Assembly: GCF_900119495.1 (NCBI RefSeq)
Contig: NZ_LT632435.1
Location: 730,359 to 794,358 of the forward strand
DNA: 64,000 nt
Direction of reading: 5' to 3'
DNA from: Arcanobacterium urinimassiliense
GTDB lineage: Bacteria > Actinomycetota > Actinomycetes > Actinomycetales > Actinomycetaceae
The stretch's first letter is position 1, and each line of letters opens with the position of its first letter. The position numbers and the translations under genes are program-made. The notes under the pieces were generated by a model. It saw nothing but the letters and a program-made list of their open reading frames with translations, was not told where the DNA came from and made no database searches. Below are positions 1 to 8,689 of this stretch, piece after piece.

Positions 1-1
1 T

Positions 2-52
2 ATTGATGGTGACGGCGATGAAGATGCTTGGCAATTGACGGGCCGAGATTAA
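2..52 (+). CDS. C-terminal end of an upstream gene, probably FtsK DNA translocase
   Basis: The first frame that stays open from the window edge encodes a short acidic tail ending DEDAWQLTGRD and stops at TAA (50-52). Nothing else of the protein is in the window. In actinobacteria ftsK commonly lies directly upstream of pgsA, cinA, clgR and recA, and an acidic tail followed by a short WxLTG end is compatible with that, so FtsK is inferred mostly from gene order. The start lies outside the window. Confidence 0.5.
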   Translation: MDGDGDEDAWQLTGRD

Positions 53-59
53 ATGAGTG

Positions 60-126
60 GGAATTGATCGCGCAGGAATTAATCGCATAAAGATTGTTTA
101 TCTGCAGAGCTTGTTTATCTGCAGAG
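60..126. repeat. Two sets of short tandem duplications in the spacer before pgsA
   Basis: Positions 60-74 and 75-89 are an imperfect 15-bp tandem pair (12 of 15 identical). Positions 94-109 and 111-126 are a perfect 16-bp pair (TTGTTTATCTGCAGAG) with a 17-bp period. Nothing coding is visible here. The same kind of short tandem duplication recurs in several spacers of this window. Confidence 0.75.
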
Positions 127-212
127 ATTGCAGGAGATAAAAGCATTATCTAAAGAATCAATAAAATATGCCGCGCGGTGCTGGCTAATTAAACTTTGCC
201 AGCTCTATGCCT

Positions 213-218
213 TAGACT
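213..218 (+). promoter_or_regulatory. -10 hexamer TAGACT of pgsA, leaderless type
   Basis: TAGACT lies 6 bp before the pgsA ATG. A weak -35 (TTAAAC, 189-194) lies 18 bp upstream. No Shine-Dalgarno sequence at proper spacing is present, so transcription would begin at or next to the start codon. Confidence 0.5.
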
Positions 219-224
219 TGGAGC

Positions 225-812
225 ATGGTGGAAAAGTCATACGAAGAAGTACCGCTCTTCAATATCGCTAATGTGTTGACGGTATTACGCCTAGTGTTGG
301 CGCCTATATTCATTTTTGCCTTTTTAGATTCTGCTGTATCGCGGCGTTGGATAGCAGTGGCAATATTTTTCGTAGCTGCTTTGACCGATAAACTCGATGG
401 ATATTTGGCGCGGCGTTATAACCTAATTACTAATTTTGGGAAACTTACCGATGCCATTGCCGATAAAGTACTGATTATTTCCGCTTTATTATTGCTCTCG
501 TTCCACGGAATGCTCTGGTGGTGGGTGACGATATTATTTATCGTGCGTGAACTGGGAATCACTGCTATGCGCATGGGAATGCGTAAAATTAAGGTGATGG
601 CCGCTGGAGCCGGTGGAAAGATAAAGATGTTCGCTCAATCCTTAGCTATCGGAGGAATAATTCTGCCCTGGTCGGAGTTTTTACCGCAGTCGCTGGCGAG
701 CGGGATGCTCTACATTAGCTACGCGCTAATGGGGGTAGCGCTTTTCTTTGCTTTAACTTCTGCCTATGAGTACGTGCGGGAAGCAGTACGGCTGCGCAAT
801 GAAGCAGAGTGA
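225..812 (+). CDS. pgsA: CDP-diacylglycerol--glycerol-3-phosphate 3-phosphatidyltransferase
   Basis: This membrane enzyme transfers the phosphatidyl group from CDP-diacylglycerol to glycerol-3-phosphate, the committed step to phosphatidylglycerol and cardiolipin. The CDP-alcohol phosphotransferase signature is complete: D55, D58-G59, A62-R63, G72, D76 and D80. Hydrophobic segments occur near residues 18-36, 43-55, 85-105 and 150-180, and the length of 195 residues is normal for PgsA. The ATG at 225 lies 6 bp downstream of a TAGACT hexamer and lacks a clear ribosome binding site, so the transcript is probably leaderless. pgsA followed by cinA and clgR is the usual actinobacterial order. A phosphatidylinositol phosphate synthase is the main alternative, but the context favours PgsA. 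Confidence 0.9.
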   Translation: MVEKSYEEVPLFNIANVLTVLRLVLAPIFIFAFLDSAVSRRWIAVAIFFVAALTDKLDGYLARRYNLITNFGKLTDAIADKVLIISALLLLSFHGMLWWWVTILFIVRELGITAMRMGMRKIKVMAAGAGGKIKMFAQSLAIGGIILPWSEFLPQSLASGMLYISYALMGVALFFALTSAYEYVREAVRLRNEAE

Positions 813-831
813 GAGTGGGAAATGATGCAAA

Positions 832-1377
832 ATGCAGAGCCTAGATGAATTAGCGGCCACTCTCATAGCCCGTCTCCGCGCTGAGCAGGTTACTCTCGGG
901 GTGGCAGAATCTCTAACCGGCGGTTTATTAGCAGCTACCTTGGTGAATGTGCCGGGAGCTTCGGAGGTATTTCGCGGAGGCATAGTTAGCTATGCTACGG
1001 ATGTGAAATCTGATTTGCTGGGCGTAGATAAAAATTTATTGGCCGCGCGCGGAGCAGTGGATGCCCAAGTAGCTAAAGAAATGGCTCTCGGGGCGGCTAA
1101 GCAGCTGAGGACAGATTTCGCTATTTCCACCACCGGAATTGCGGGCCCTGATCCGGTAGAGGGTAAACCAGTAGGCTTAGTTTATTTAGGTTTTGCTAGT
1201 GCGCCGCAGGTAAACGGACAGTGTGAAGTTCTCGGTAGGGAATCCGCTGATTCGTGGAGCGCAAAAGCGCTCCAAAAGAATTTTTCCGGCGACCGGCTTA
1301 CCGTGAGAAAGCTAACAGTAGCGGCCGCGCTGGAAGCCTTTTTGGTTGAATTTTCAGGTGAAATAGAGGGGCGCTAG
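832..1377 (+). CDS. cinA: CinA C-terminal-domain nicotinamide-nucleotide amidase
   Basis: The protein consists of the CinA C-terminal domain only. This family deamidates nicotinamide mononucleotide in pyridine nucleotide recycling (PncC activity). Conserved stretches are visible: VAESLTGG near residue 24, the GGIVSYATDVK segment near residues 49-59, and STTGIAGPDP near residues 99-108. At 181 residues it is slightly longer than the usual 160. The N-terminal molybdopterin-binding-like domain of full CinA is absent, as in many actinobacteria. The ATG at 832 is 19 bp after the pgsA stop and has only a weak purine stretch upstream. It probably belongs to the same transcript as pgsA. Confidence 0.88.
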   Translation: MQSLDELAATLIARLRAEQVTLGVAESLTGGLLAATLVNVPGASEVFRGGIVSYATDVKSDLLGVDKNLLAARGAVDAQVAKEMALGAAKQLRTDFAISTTGIAGPDPVEGKPVGLVYLGFASAPQVNGQCEVLGRESADSWSAKALQKNFSGDRLTVRKLTVAAALEAFLVEFSGEIEGR

Positions 1378-1455
1378 ATATTTTCGGGGTTCAGTAATTG
1401 AAAAGCTGGGAAGTTTTTTGCTGCTGCGGGCGTTATAAGGAGTGTAAGGGAGAAG

Positions 1456-1863
1456 ATGAAACTGACAAGCGAGGAGAAGAAAATGCAATTAAATCCGGAA
1501 GTGTCGGTGGAAGTTAAGAGCGAAACGGTACTGCTGCGCCAAGAATTGGGTGACGTGCTACGTGAGTACCGGCAGCGGCAGGGGCGCACGCTGCGGGAAG
1601 TTTCTTCTCAGGCGCGGGTCTCCTTAGGGTATCTTTCCGAAGTGGAACGCGGGCAAAAAGAAGCTTCTTCTGAACTGTTAGACGCTATTTGTACTGCTCT
1701 AAATGTGCCACTCAGTCAAGTATTGCGGGTGGTAGCAGAGCGGATAGATCGAGCGGCTGGTCGCATCACTCCGGCTATGCGCCGAGCTCAGCAAATTCGG
1801 GTAGAGATTCCAGATTCTGTACCGGAATCTTTAATTGCGAGTGAATTAGCGGCAATGAGGTAA
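1456..1863 (+). CDS. clgR: XRE-family transcriptional activator ClgR
   Basis: This is a small DNA-binding protein of 135 residues with one helix-turn-helix domain at about residues 25-85 ([20 protein letters not shown]). That motif and the following [10 protein letters not shown] are hallmarks of ClgR, the actinobacterial activator of clp protease genes and of some repair genes, in mycobacteria including recA. The start chosen is the ATG at 1456, preceded by GGGAGAAG. An internal ATG at 1483, preceded by GAGGAGAAG, is an equally plausible start. It is followed at once by the DUF3046 gene and then by a terminator, so the two form a short operon upstream of recA. Confidence 0.87.
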   Translation: MKLTSEEKKMQLNPEVSVEVKSETVLLRQELGDVLREYRQRQGRTLREVSSQARVSLGYLSEVERGQKEASSELLDAICTALNVPLSQVLRVVAERIDRAAGRITPAMRRAQQIRVEIPDSVPESLIASELAAMR

Positions 1864-1872
1864 CACTTGGGA

Positions 1873-2103
1873 ATGACCTACAGTGAATTCTGGGAGGTTA
1901 TGGCGCGCGTCTTTACGAAGGTGCGCGCCGATTCTCTAGCGAGTGATTTAATTTTGCCGCAGTTAGGCAATTCCTCGGCGCAGACCGCATTAGAAAATGG
2001 CTATCGGCCTGATGAAGTTTGGCGGGCGATAGTGGAAGAGATGGAATTGCCGGAAAAATACCTCTATCTGCACCGAATTAATGCTCATAAAAAACAAGGT
2101 TAA
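1873..2103 (+). CDS. DUF3046 family protein
   Basis: This small acidic protein of 76 residues has the DUF3046 pattern: EFWEVM near the start, a central stretch ending in LENGYRPDEVWRAI, and a short basic end. Genes of this family sit almost invariably between clgR and recA in actinobacteria; their function is unknown. The ATG at 1873 gives the family's usual N-terminus. A TTG two codons earlier (1867) is better spaced from the GAGG at the end of clgR and could be used instead. An intrinsic terminator follows directly. Confidence 0.83.
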   Translation: MTYSEFWEVMARVFTKVRADSLASDLILPQLGNSSAQTALENGYRPDEVWRAIVEEMELPEKYLYLHRINAHKKQG

Positions 2104-2108
2104 GAATT

Positions 2109-2140
2109 CGCGCGGCTGAGAATCGCCGCGCGTTTTCTTT
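2109..2140 (+). terminator. Intrinsic terminator after clgR-DUF3046
   Basis: CGCGCGGC (2109-2116) pairs perfectly with GCCGCGCG (2125-2132) across an 8-nt loop and is followed by TTTTCTTTT. This separates clgR-DUF3046 from the recA transcript. Confidence 0.85.
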
Positions 2141-2145
2141 TGCCT

Positions 2146-2161
2146 TCGAACGGTTGTTCGG
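2146..2161 (+). promoter_or_regulatory. LexA (SOS) box upstream of recA
   Basis: TCGAACGGTTGTTCGG contains the actinobacterial/Gram-positive SOS core GAAC-N4-GTTC with the flanking TC and G. It lies 178 bp before the recA start. It overlaps a possible -35 (TTGTTC, 2154-2159) with -10-like TATGTAT at 2174-2180, although that spacing is short. LexA repression of recA is expected. Confidence 0.85.
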
Positions 2162-2338
2162 TATAGGATTGGCTATGTATTGCGGAAGTGCCGGTATTTT
2201 CCACAGAAAAAATATGGGTAATCTTTCGGCTTTAAGTCGGGCCTAGCGTAATACTCGGATAGTCATTCGGTGAGGGTGAGCTCCGATAAGACTTGTTCTA
2301 TTGGTGAGGCGGAAGCCGGTTAAAAAGAAAGGCGCATT

Positions 2339-3382
2339 ATGGCCGAGAAAAATATGCAGGATAAAGAAAAAGCTCTAAATTATGCTTTGGGGCGGATTGA
2401 TGAGCAGTTCGGTAAAGGCTCGGCAATGCGTTTAGGGGATCACCCGGTGCGTTCGGTGGCGGTAATTCCCACGGGCTCACTCGCTTTAGATTTAGCTTTA
2501 GGAATTGGCGGTTTGCCGCGGGGGCGCGTGGTAGAGATATACGGCCCAGAATCTTCGGGTAAGACTACCGTCGCCTTGCACGCTATCGCTAGTGCGCAAA
2601 AATTAGGGGGCATCGCAGCTTTTATCGATGCCGAGCACGCTTTAGACCCCGAGTATGCGCGAAATTTAGGGGTCGATACCGATTCTTTGATAGTTTCTCA
2701 GCCGGATACGGGAGAGCAGGCACTGGAAATTGCCGATATGCTCATACGCTCGGGGGCACTCGATATTTTAGTAATCGATTCGGTAGCTGCATTAGTGCCG
2801 AAAGCGGAAATCGAAGGCGATATGGGTGATTCGCATGTTGGTTTACAAGCGCGGCTCATGTCGCAGGCTTTGCGTAAATTGACGGGTGCACTTTCGGCTT
2901 CCGGTACCACCGCTATCTTTATTAACCAGTTGCGGGAGAAAATCGGTGTATTCTACGGAAATCCGGAGACTACTACCGGTGGGCGAGCTCTAAAGTTCTA
3001 TTCATCGGTACGTTTAGATGTGCGCCGCGGGGAAGCCGTGAAATCGGGGGCGCAGCCAATCGGAAACCGCACCAAAGTTAAAGTGGTGAAAAACAAGATG
3101 GCTCCGCCGTTTAAGCAGGCAGAATTCGATATTATCTACGGGCAGGGGATATCGCGCGAAAGCGGTATTCTCGATGCAGCTGCGGAAATTAAAATAGTCA
3201 CTAAATCTGGATCTTGGTATACCTACAATGGGGATCAACTGGGGCAAGGTAGAGAAAAATCGCGGCAATTCTTAGTAGATAATCCGGAAATAGCTGATGA
3301 GATTGAAGCCAAAGTAAAAGAGGCTATGGGAATCGGCGTGCCGGGTGCTGAGGTAGCAGTAGATGGCGATGGGCTTGCGTAA
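2339..3382 (+). CDS. recA: Recombinase RecA
   Basis: RecA forms filaments on single-stranded DNA, drives strand exchange and stimulates LexA self-cleavage. Walker A is at residues 69-77 (GPESSGKTT). The DNA-binding loop regions and the [19 protein letters not shown] segment are intact, and the 347-residue length is normal. There is no intein, unlike in some mycobacteria. The ATG at 2339 is preceded by GAAAGG at suitable spacing. An SOS box lies upstream, and the recX start codon overlaps the recA stop by one base, so recA and recX are translationally coupled. Confidence 0.97.
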   Translation: MAEKNMQDKEKALNYALGRIDEQFGKGSAMRLGDHPVRSVAVIPTGSLALDLALGIGGLPRGRVVEIYGPESSGKTTVALHAIASAQKLGGIAAFIDAEHALDPEYARNLGVDTDSLIVSQPDTGEQALEIADMLIRSGALDILVIDSVAALVPKAEIEGDMGDSHVGLQARLMSQALRKLTGALSASGTTAIFINQLREKIGVFYGNPETTTGGRALKFYSSVRLDVRRGEAVKSGAQPIGNRTKVKVVKNKMAPPFKQAEFDIIYGQGISRESGILDAAAEIKIVTKSGSWYTYNGDQLGQGREKSRQFLVDNPEIADEIEAKVKEAMGIGVPGAEVAVDGDGLA

Positions 3383-3990
3383 TGGTTAATTATGCGGCAG
3401 ATGCGGATGTGCGAAAAAAGCGCCGTCCGCGCCTTTCGCCCGCCGAAATAAAAGAGCGGCAGGCGGCGCGCGATGCGCAGCGCAGCCGCGCCGATTGGGA
3501 GAAGCACGCCAGCAATATCGTCTATCGGCAATTGGGAATGGCAGATCGCTCTGTAGAGCAGTTACGCGCAGCCTTGGCGAAACGGAATGTGCCTAGTGAT
3601 ATTCAAGAATCGACTCTAGAAAAATTTCAAGAATCGGGGCTCGTGAATGATGAAAAATTTGCGTGCCAATATGTACAGATGCGTTTCGCGGCGCGCGCTA
3701 TTTCGCGGCGGGCTCTGCGCAATGAATTGCAAAAAAAGGGGATCAGCTCCGAGCTAGCCGAGCTGGCATTAGAGCAGATAAGCGCAGAAGATGAAGCAGC
3801 AGCTGCGCAAGAATTTGCGCAGCGCAAAATGGCTACTATGCAAGATTTGCCGCGCGAAGTTGTATATCGGCGGATTTCTGGAGCTTTAGCGCGCCGAGGT
3901 TTTCCGGCTAGCGTCATCTATGCTGCGGTAGAAATCGCATATTCTCAACATGAAGATGAGGCAGATTCTGCACTAAACTGGCGGGGATGA
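3382..3990 (+). CDS. recX: Regulatory protein RecX
   Basis: RecX binds RecA filaments and limits RecA activity. The 202-residue protein begins with a basic, Arg/Lys-rich stretch and then shows RecX repeats (for example [20 protein letters not shown] and [14 protein letters not shown]). Its ATG overlaps the recA stop codon (taATG) and its end overlaps the miaB start (ATGA), so recA-recX-miaB-miaA forms one tightly coupled transcript. Confidence 0.92.
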   Translation: MVNYAADADVRKKRRPRLSPAEIKERQAARDAQRSRADWEKHASNIVYRQLGMADRSVEQLRAALAKRNVPSDIQESTLEKFQESGLVNDEKFACQYVQMRFAARAISRRALRNELQKKGISSELAELALEQISAEDEAAAAQEFAQRKMATMQDLPREVVYRRISGALARRGFPASVIYAAVEIAYSQHEDEADSALNWRG

Positions 3991-5519
3991 ATAAAGAAAA
4001 TTTGCCTCGCACTTATAGTATTCGCACTCTCGGCTGCCAAATGAATGTGCATGATTCAGAGCGTCTTGCCGGGATGCTCGATGCAGCCGGCTATGTGCCG
4101 GTAGAGTTAGTGCCGCAAAAAGCGGCACGTGCTAGCCTCGCCGGAGATGGTGGAGCCGATATCGTCGTCATAAATACCTGTTCAGTGCGGGAAAATGCCG
4201 CAAATAAGCTTTTTGGAAATTTGGGGCAGCTGGCACAAGTGAAGCGAGAGCGCCCCGATATGCAGATTGCCGTCAGTGGTTGTTTGGCACAGCAGCTGGG
4301 GGAAAAAATCGTCGAAAAAGCTCCGTGGGTAGATGTGGTGTTTGGTACCCATAATATGAATGTGCTCCCGGCATTGCTGAAACGAGCTGCGCACAATAAA
4401 GAGGCGGCAGTAGAAATTGCGGAATCTTTGCAGGTATTCCCTTCGACGCTTCCTAGCCGGCGGGAAGCTAGCTATTCAGCGTGGGTATCTATCTCCGTAG
4501 GCTGTAATAATACTTGTACTTTCTGCATTGTGCCGCATCTGCGCGGAAAAGAAAAAGATCGCCGGCCGGGCGAAATTTTACAGGAAATGGAAGCGGTGGT
4601 AGCGCAGGGGGCTATTGAAGTTACGCTACTCGGCCAGAACGTCAATTCTTATGGGCAGAGCTTTGGAGATCGAGGAGCTTTCGCAAAACTACTGCGTGCG
4701 GGGGGAAATATAGATAACCTCGAGCGGCTTCGTTTTACTTCACCTCATCCAGCCGCTTTTTCCGATGACGTCATTCACGCTATGGCGGAAACTCCCAATG
4801 TGATGCCTTCACTCCATATGCCACTCCAATCTGGATCGGATTCGGTGCTGCGCGCGATGCGGCGCTCTTATCGCCGTGGAAAATTCTTGCGCATTCTCGA
4901 TACTGTGCGAGAATATATACCGCAGGCTGCCATCACTACCGATATTATTGTGGGTTTCCCCGGGGAAACCGAAGCCGATTTTCAAGCTACGCTCGACGTG
5001 GTAGAGCAGGCGCGTTTTTCTTCTGCTTTTACTTTTATTTACTCTCCGCGCCCCGGTACTCCCGCGGCGACTATGGAAAAGCAAATTCCGCCGGAAGTGG
5101 CGCAAGAGCGTTTTCAGCGTCTACTCGATCTACAGCATCGGATAAGTACCGAAGAAAATCAGAAACTGTGTGGCTCTCAGGTGGAAGTGCTGGTAGCAGC
5201 TGGTGAAGGAAAGAAAGACGCCGAAACTAATCGAGTGACGGGGCGGGCGCGCGATAATCGATTAGTGCACGTGGCGCTGCCGGCAGATCTTCCCGAGCGC
5301 CCGCGGCCAGGAGATATAGTGGAAGTAGAGGTCACGCACGGGGCTCCCTCGCATCTCGTGGCAGATTCGGCGTTGACGGGAGGATTGTTCCGTTTGCGGC
5401 GCACTCATGCCGGAGATATTTGGGAAGAAAATGAACGCCGAAAAGCTCAATTGATAGATGAAATAAATAACCCGCAGGTAGTGAGCTTAGGTATTCCGCA
5501 AATCAGAAGGTCTTTATGA
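3987..5519 (+). CDS. miaB: tRNA-2-methylthio-N6-dimethylallyladenosine synthase MiaB
   Basis: MiaB is a radical-SAM methylthiotransferase that adds a 2-methylthio group to i6A37 of tRNAs reading UNN codons. The N-terminal UPF0004 domain has the auxiliary cluster cysteines (C17 in LGCQMN, the Cys of INTCSVREN near residue 66, and SGCLA near residue 101). The radical-SAM motif is C173-x3-C177-x2-C180. A TRAM domain follows at about residues 390-460. The 510-residue length fits actinobacterial MiaB. It overlaps miaA by 4 bp, and miaA makes its substrate. Confidence 0.95.
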   Translation: MNKENLPRTYSIRTLGCQMNVHDSERLAGMLDAAGYVPVELVPQKAARASLAGDGGADIVVINTCSVRENAANKLFGNLGQLAQVKRERPDMQIAVSGCLAQQLGEKIVEKAPWVDVVFGTHNMNVLPALLKRAAHNKEAAVEIAESLQVFPSTLPSRREASYSAWVSISVGCNNTCTFCIVPHLRGKEKDRRPGEILQEMEAVVAQGAIEVTLLGQNVNSYGQSFGDRGAFAKLLRAGGNIDNLERLRFTSPHPAAFSDDVIHAMAETPNVMPSLHMPLQSGSDSVLRAMRRSYRRGKFLRILDTVREYIPQAAITTDIIVGFPGETEADFQATLDVVEQARFSSAFTFIYSPRPGTPAATMEKQIPPEVAQERFQRLLDLQHRISTEENQKLCGSQVEVLVAAGEGKKDAETNRVTGRARDNRLVHVALPADLPERPRPGDIVEVEVTHGAPSHLVADSALTGGLFRLRRTHAGDIWEENERRKAQLIDEINNPQVVSLGIPQIRRSL

Positions 5520-6448
5520 TTATTGCGGTAGTGGGTCCCACCGCCAGCGGCAAGACTAATTTTTCTTTGCAGCTGGCTCGCTATCTGGGAGGTAGTGCAA
5601 AAGTCGAAATAATTTCGGCTGATTCTATGCAACTTTATAAGGGCATGGATATTGGAACGGCAAAAGTCACCCCAGAAGAAGCGGGAGATATAGTACATCA
5701 CCAGCTAGATGTATTAGAAGTGACGGAAGCGGCCTCAGCAGCTGCTTACCAAAAATATGCGCGCGCAGATCTTGCCGCTATCGAAGCGCGCGGGAAAATT
5801 CCGCTCATTGTGGGCGGGTCCGGTCTATATGTGGCAGCTCTGCTTGATGAGCTGCGTTTTCCTGGTACGGATGTGGAAATTCGGGCTGAATTAGAATCTA
5901 TATATGAAACGGAGGGGTTGGCTCCGCTTGCGCAGGAATTAGCGCAGAAAGATCCGGTTTCAGCGGCCACTATTGATATGCAAAATCCGCGGCGGGTCAT
6001 CCGAGCTTTGGAGGTAGTGCGGCTTACCGGAGAATCTTATACTCCAGTGTTTCCGCGGCATACTAGCCATTATGCAGATATTTCTTTGCTGGGAATTGGC
6101 GTGGAAAAAGCAGTCTTAGAAGCGCGTATTGCCGCGCGCACTGCTGATATGTTTAGCAAGGGTTTATTGGTGGAGGCTGCGCAGGTGCTAGAAGCGGGAA
6201 TTTTACGGGGGAGTACTGCGCAAAAAGCTACTGGTTATATGCAAGCTATTGCAGTGTTGCAAGGGAAAATTCCGCTTGCGGAGGCAGTCGCCAATACGGA
6301 GCAAGCTACCCGGCGGCTCGCTAAAAAGCAGAATACGTGGTTTCATGCCGATCAGCGCATTGAGTGGCTGAATTTTTCGGGAGAAATAACGGATGAAAAA
6401 TTACGGGAAGCGGCAGCTCACACTGCGCAAAAATTGCAGAACTTATAA
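5516..6448 (+). CDS. miaA: tRNA dimethylallyltransferase MiaA
   Basis: MiaA transfers a dimethylallyl group to N6 of A37 in tRNA, which MiaB then modifies. The P-loop GPTASGKT is at residues 7-14, followed by [16 protein letters not shown] and the HHQLDVLE motif. The 310-residue length is normal. In many actinobacteria dapF follows miaA; here the next gene is a convergent methyltransferase and dapF is absent from the locus. Confidence 0.95.
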   Translation: MIIAVVGPTASGKTNFSLQLARYLGGSAKVEIISADSMQLYKGMDIGTAKVTPEEAGDIVHHQLDVLEVTEAASAAAYQKYARADLAAIEARGKIPLIVGGSGLYVAALLDELRFPGTDVEIRAELESIYETEGLAPLAQELAQKDPVSAATIDMQNPRRVIRALEVVRLTGESYTPVFPRHTSHYADISLLGIGVEKAVLEARIAARTADMFSKGLLVEAAQVLEAGILRGSTAQKATGYMQAIAVLQGKIPLAEAVANTEQATRRLAKKQNTWFHADQRIEWLNFSGEITDEKLREAAAHTAQKLQNL

Positions 6449-6496
6449 AAGGTAGCTCCCGCGTAATTTTATCTCTTAATTTCTATTACCTGGCAG

Positions 6497-7129
6497 TTAT
6501 TCAGCAGGGAGAGATTCTTTCCCGACTTGGAAAACTCGGTAGCCTTTTGCGGAACCGATTTTTTCGACCGTATATCCGCCACTCCGTAACCAAGCAGCTA
6601 AAGAATCTGCTCCGAGATTTTTCTGCACTACTAAAAAGGCTTGCCCGTGCGGAGAGAGTAGCGCTAACCAGTCACTTAGTAACTTATGTAAAGCAGTTTT
6701 TCCAATGCGAATCGGGGGATTAGAAAGTAGCAGATCGATGCTTGTTTCTTGTTTTTGGAAAAGTTGGCGGGCAGATTCTTCTTCCAGCACCTCCAGTGAG
6801 AATCCGGCATTTTCCGCATTTATTTTCGTCAGTTCGCGTGCCACTGGATTTACATCTATGGCCGTTATTTTATTTTCTGGGTAATGAGCAGCTAGAGCCA
6901 GACTTATCGGCCCCCAACCGCATCCTAAATCAACAATCCGAGCCGCCTCGGGAAGTGGAGGGAAAGGAAATTTTCGTAAAAGCACTGCGGTGCCCTTATC
7001 GAGCTGCGTCGGAGAAAATACGCCACCTTGGCTCAGAATCTGATAATTGCGCCCGCAGATTTCTATATCATGCCACGTACGCGGCAAATCGGGGGCTTCA
7101 CTGGAAAAATAATGCTGTACCACAGTCAA
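6497..7129 (-). CDS. Class I SAM-dependent methyltransferase, RsmC/RlmG-like
   Basis: The 210-residue protein has the methyltransferase small domain. Motif I is DLGCGWGPISLALA, followed by ITAIDVNPVARELTKINAENAG, and the catalytic motif IV is SNPPIRIG. The NPP motif is typical of enzymes that methylate exocyclic or ring nitrogens of nucleic acid bases. RsmC-family proteins modify a guanine in rRNA, so rRNA is the likely but unproven substrate. The gene converges on miaA. The start is uncertain: TTG at 7129 gives the full frame and GTG at 7123 is an alternative; neither has a clear ribosome binding site. Confidence 0.8.
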   Translation of the reverse strand: MTVVQHYFSSEAPDLPRTWHDIEICGRNYQILSQGGVFSPTQLDKGTAVLLRKFPFPPLPEAARIVDLGCGWGPISLALAAHYPENKITAIDVNPVARELTKINAENAGFSLEVLEEESARQLFQKQETSIDLLLSNPPIRIGKTALHKLLSDWLALLSPHGQAFLVVQKNLGADSLAAWLRSGGYTVEKIGSAKGYRVFQVGKESLPAE

Positions 7130-7246
7130 CAGCTTAGCCGTTCAGCGAAAATAAAGAGAAAGTGAGATAATTTTTCTATATCGAGGAGTGGAGTAATAGC
7201 TATTAACGAGAAGCGAATACCAGAAGAATATCGGGCCGAATTAACT

Positions 7247-8689
7247 TTGCCGGCGGCATCTTTACAGCAGAGTGCCACTGCAGCCGCCGAAGCGCGGGGA
7301 GATTATTTTGAAGTAGAGCGCCGGGCAGCTCTGCACCGTATAAGTGATATTTCGCGTGAGGAACAAGTAGACGTAGAGTATCGGCAGCTGCGCCTAGAAA
7401 GAGTAGTGCTGGCGGGTTTATGGACAGCGGGCTCTTTTGCGCAGGCGGAAGAATCGTTACGGGAACTGGCTGCTTTGGCGGAAACCGCGGGGGCACTGGT
7501 AGTGGAAGGAATTATCCAGCGGCGGCAAATACCAGATAAATCTACTTTCTTTGGTTCGGGAAAAGCTCACGAGTTGGCCGAAATCGTGGCAGAAAAATCT
7601 GCGGATACGATGATCGTTGATTGTGAATTAGCTCCTTCACAACGGCGGGCTCTAGAAGACGTAATAAAAGTAAAAGTAATTGACCGGACGGCTTTAATTC
7701 TCGATATTTTTGCCCAACACGCCAAATCTAAAGAAGGTAAAGCACAGGTAGAATTGGCGCAGCTAGAGTATCTATTGCCGCGTTTGCGAGGCTGGGGTGA
7801 ATCGATGTCGCGGCAAGCTGGCGGGCGCGTCGCCGGTGGAGCAGGAATTGGTGGGCGTGGCCCGGGCGAAGCAAAGATTGAACTAGATCGGCGGAGAATT
7901 CGCAAACGCATGGCGAAGTTACGCCGAGATATAAAAGCGATGCAGCCGGCGCGGATTACGCGGCGAGTTTCGCGCCGCCGGCGGGCGGTGCCGGCAGTCG
8001 TTTTAGTGGGTTATACCAATGCCGGAAAATCTTCACTCCTAAATAGGCTCACGGCGGCAAAAGTTTTAGTAGATAATGCTCTTTTTGCTACTCTTGACCC
8101 CACAGTACGGCGCAGTGAAACTTCTGCGGGGCAGGTTTATACCCTCACTGATACAGTGGGATTTGTGCGCTCCCTTCCTACCCAACTGGTAGAAGCATTC
8201 CGTTCTACTCTCGAGGAAGTGGCGGAAAGCGATTTGCTCCTCCACGTCGTAGATGCGGCGCACCGCGATCCCGGTGGGCAAATAGCAGCGGTAAAAGAAG
8301 TACTCGCAGAAGTGCCGGGAGTATCCGAAATACCGCAACTAATCGTATTTTCTAAGGTAGATTTAGCTGATAAGCTCACTCTCACCACTTTGCGTAGTGC
8401 CTACCCAGAAGCTGTTTTTGTGAGTGCGGTGAGCGGGGTAGGTATTGCGGAGTTGGAGAGCGCTATCGAAAAGATGCTTCCGCGCCCGGAGCTGCATATA
8501 GAGGCAGTAATACCTTATGGGCGGGGGGATATTCTCGCGCGTATTCATCGGGAAGGGGAAGTCGTAACGGAGGAATTTTCGGCGGCAGGCACCCGTATTT
8601 CAGCTTATATTCATGCAGATATGGTGGGAATTTTAGAGCAAGCAGAGATTTCTTTTTCGCGGAGTTCTGCTTTTGAGGATGTGCGATGA
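7247..8689 (+). CDS. hflX: GTPase HflX
   Basis: HflX is a ribosome-associated GTPase that splits stalled or heat-damaged ribosomes. The N-terminal HflX domain (VEYRQLRLERVVLAG, GSGKAHEL, CELAPSQRRALED) is followed by the glycine-rich segment SMSRQAGGR. The GTPase domain has G1 GYTNAGKSS at 255-263, G3 DTVGF and G4 FSKVD. The listed start is TTG at 7247, which has no ribosome binding site. The frame is open back to 7166 without ATG, GTG or TTG, and GGAG (7190-7193) lies 8 bp before an in-frame ATT at 7202, so the true start may be non-canonical. The stop overlaps the next gene (ATGA). Confidence 0.92.
   Translation: MPAASLQQSATAAAEARGDYFEVERRAALHRISDISREEQVDVEYRQLRLERVVLAGLWTAGSFAQAEESLRELAALAETAGALVVEGIIQRRQIPDKSTFFGSGKAHELAEIVAEKSADTMIVDCELAPSQRRALEDVIKVKVIDRTALILDIFAQHAKSKEGKAQVELAQLEYLLPRLRGWGESMSRQAGGRVAGGAGIGGRGPGEAKIELDRRRIRKRMAKLRRDIKAMQPARITRRVSRRRRAVPAVVLVGYTNAGKSSLLNRLTAAKVLVDNALFATLDPTVRRSETSAGQVYTLTDTVGFVRSLPTQLVEAFRSTLEEVAESDLLLHVVDAAHRDPGGQIAAVKEVLAEVPGVSEIPQLIVFSKVDLADKLTLTTLRSAYPEAVFVSAVSGVGIAELESAIEKMLPRPELHIEAVIPYGRGDILARIHREGEVVTEEFSAAGTRISAYIHADMVGILEQAEISFSRSSAFEDVR

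Noticed and set aside
6742-7137. 131-residue plus-strand frame opposite the methyltransferase
   Set aside because: Antisense shadow; the minus-strand frame has clear methyltransferase motifs.
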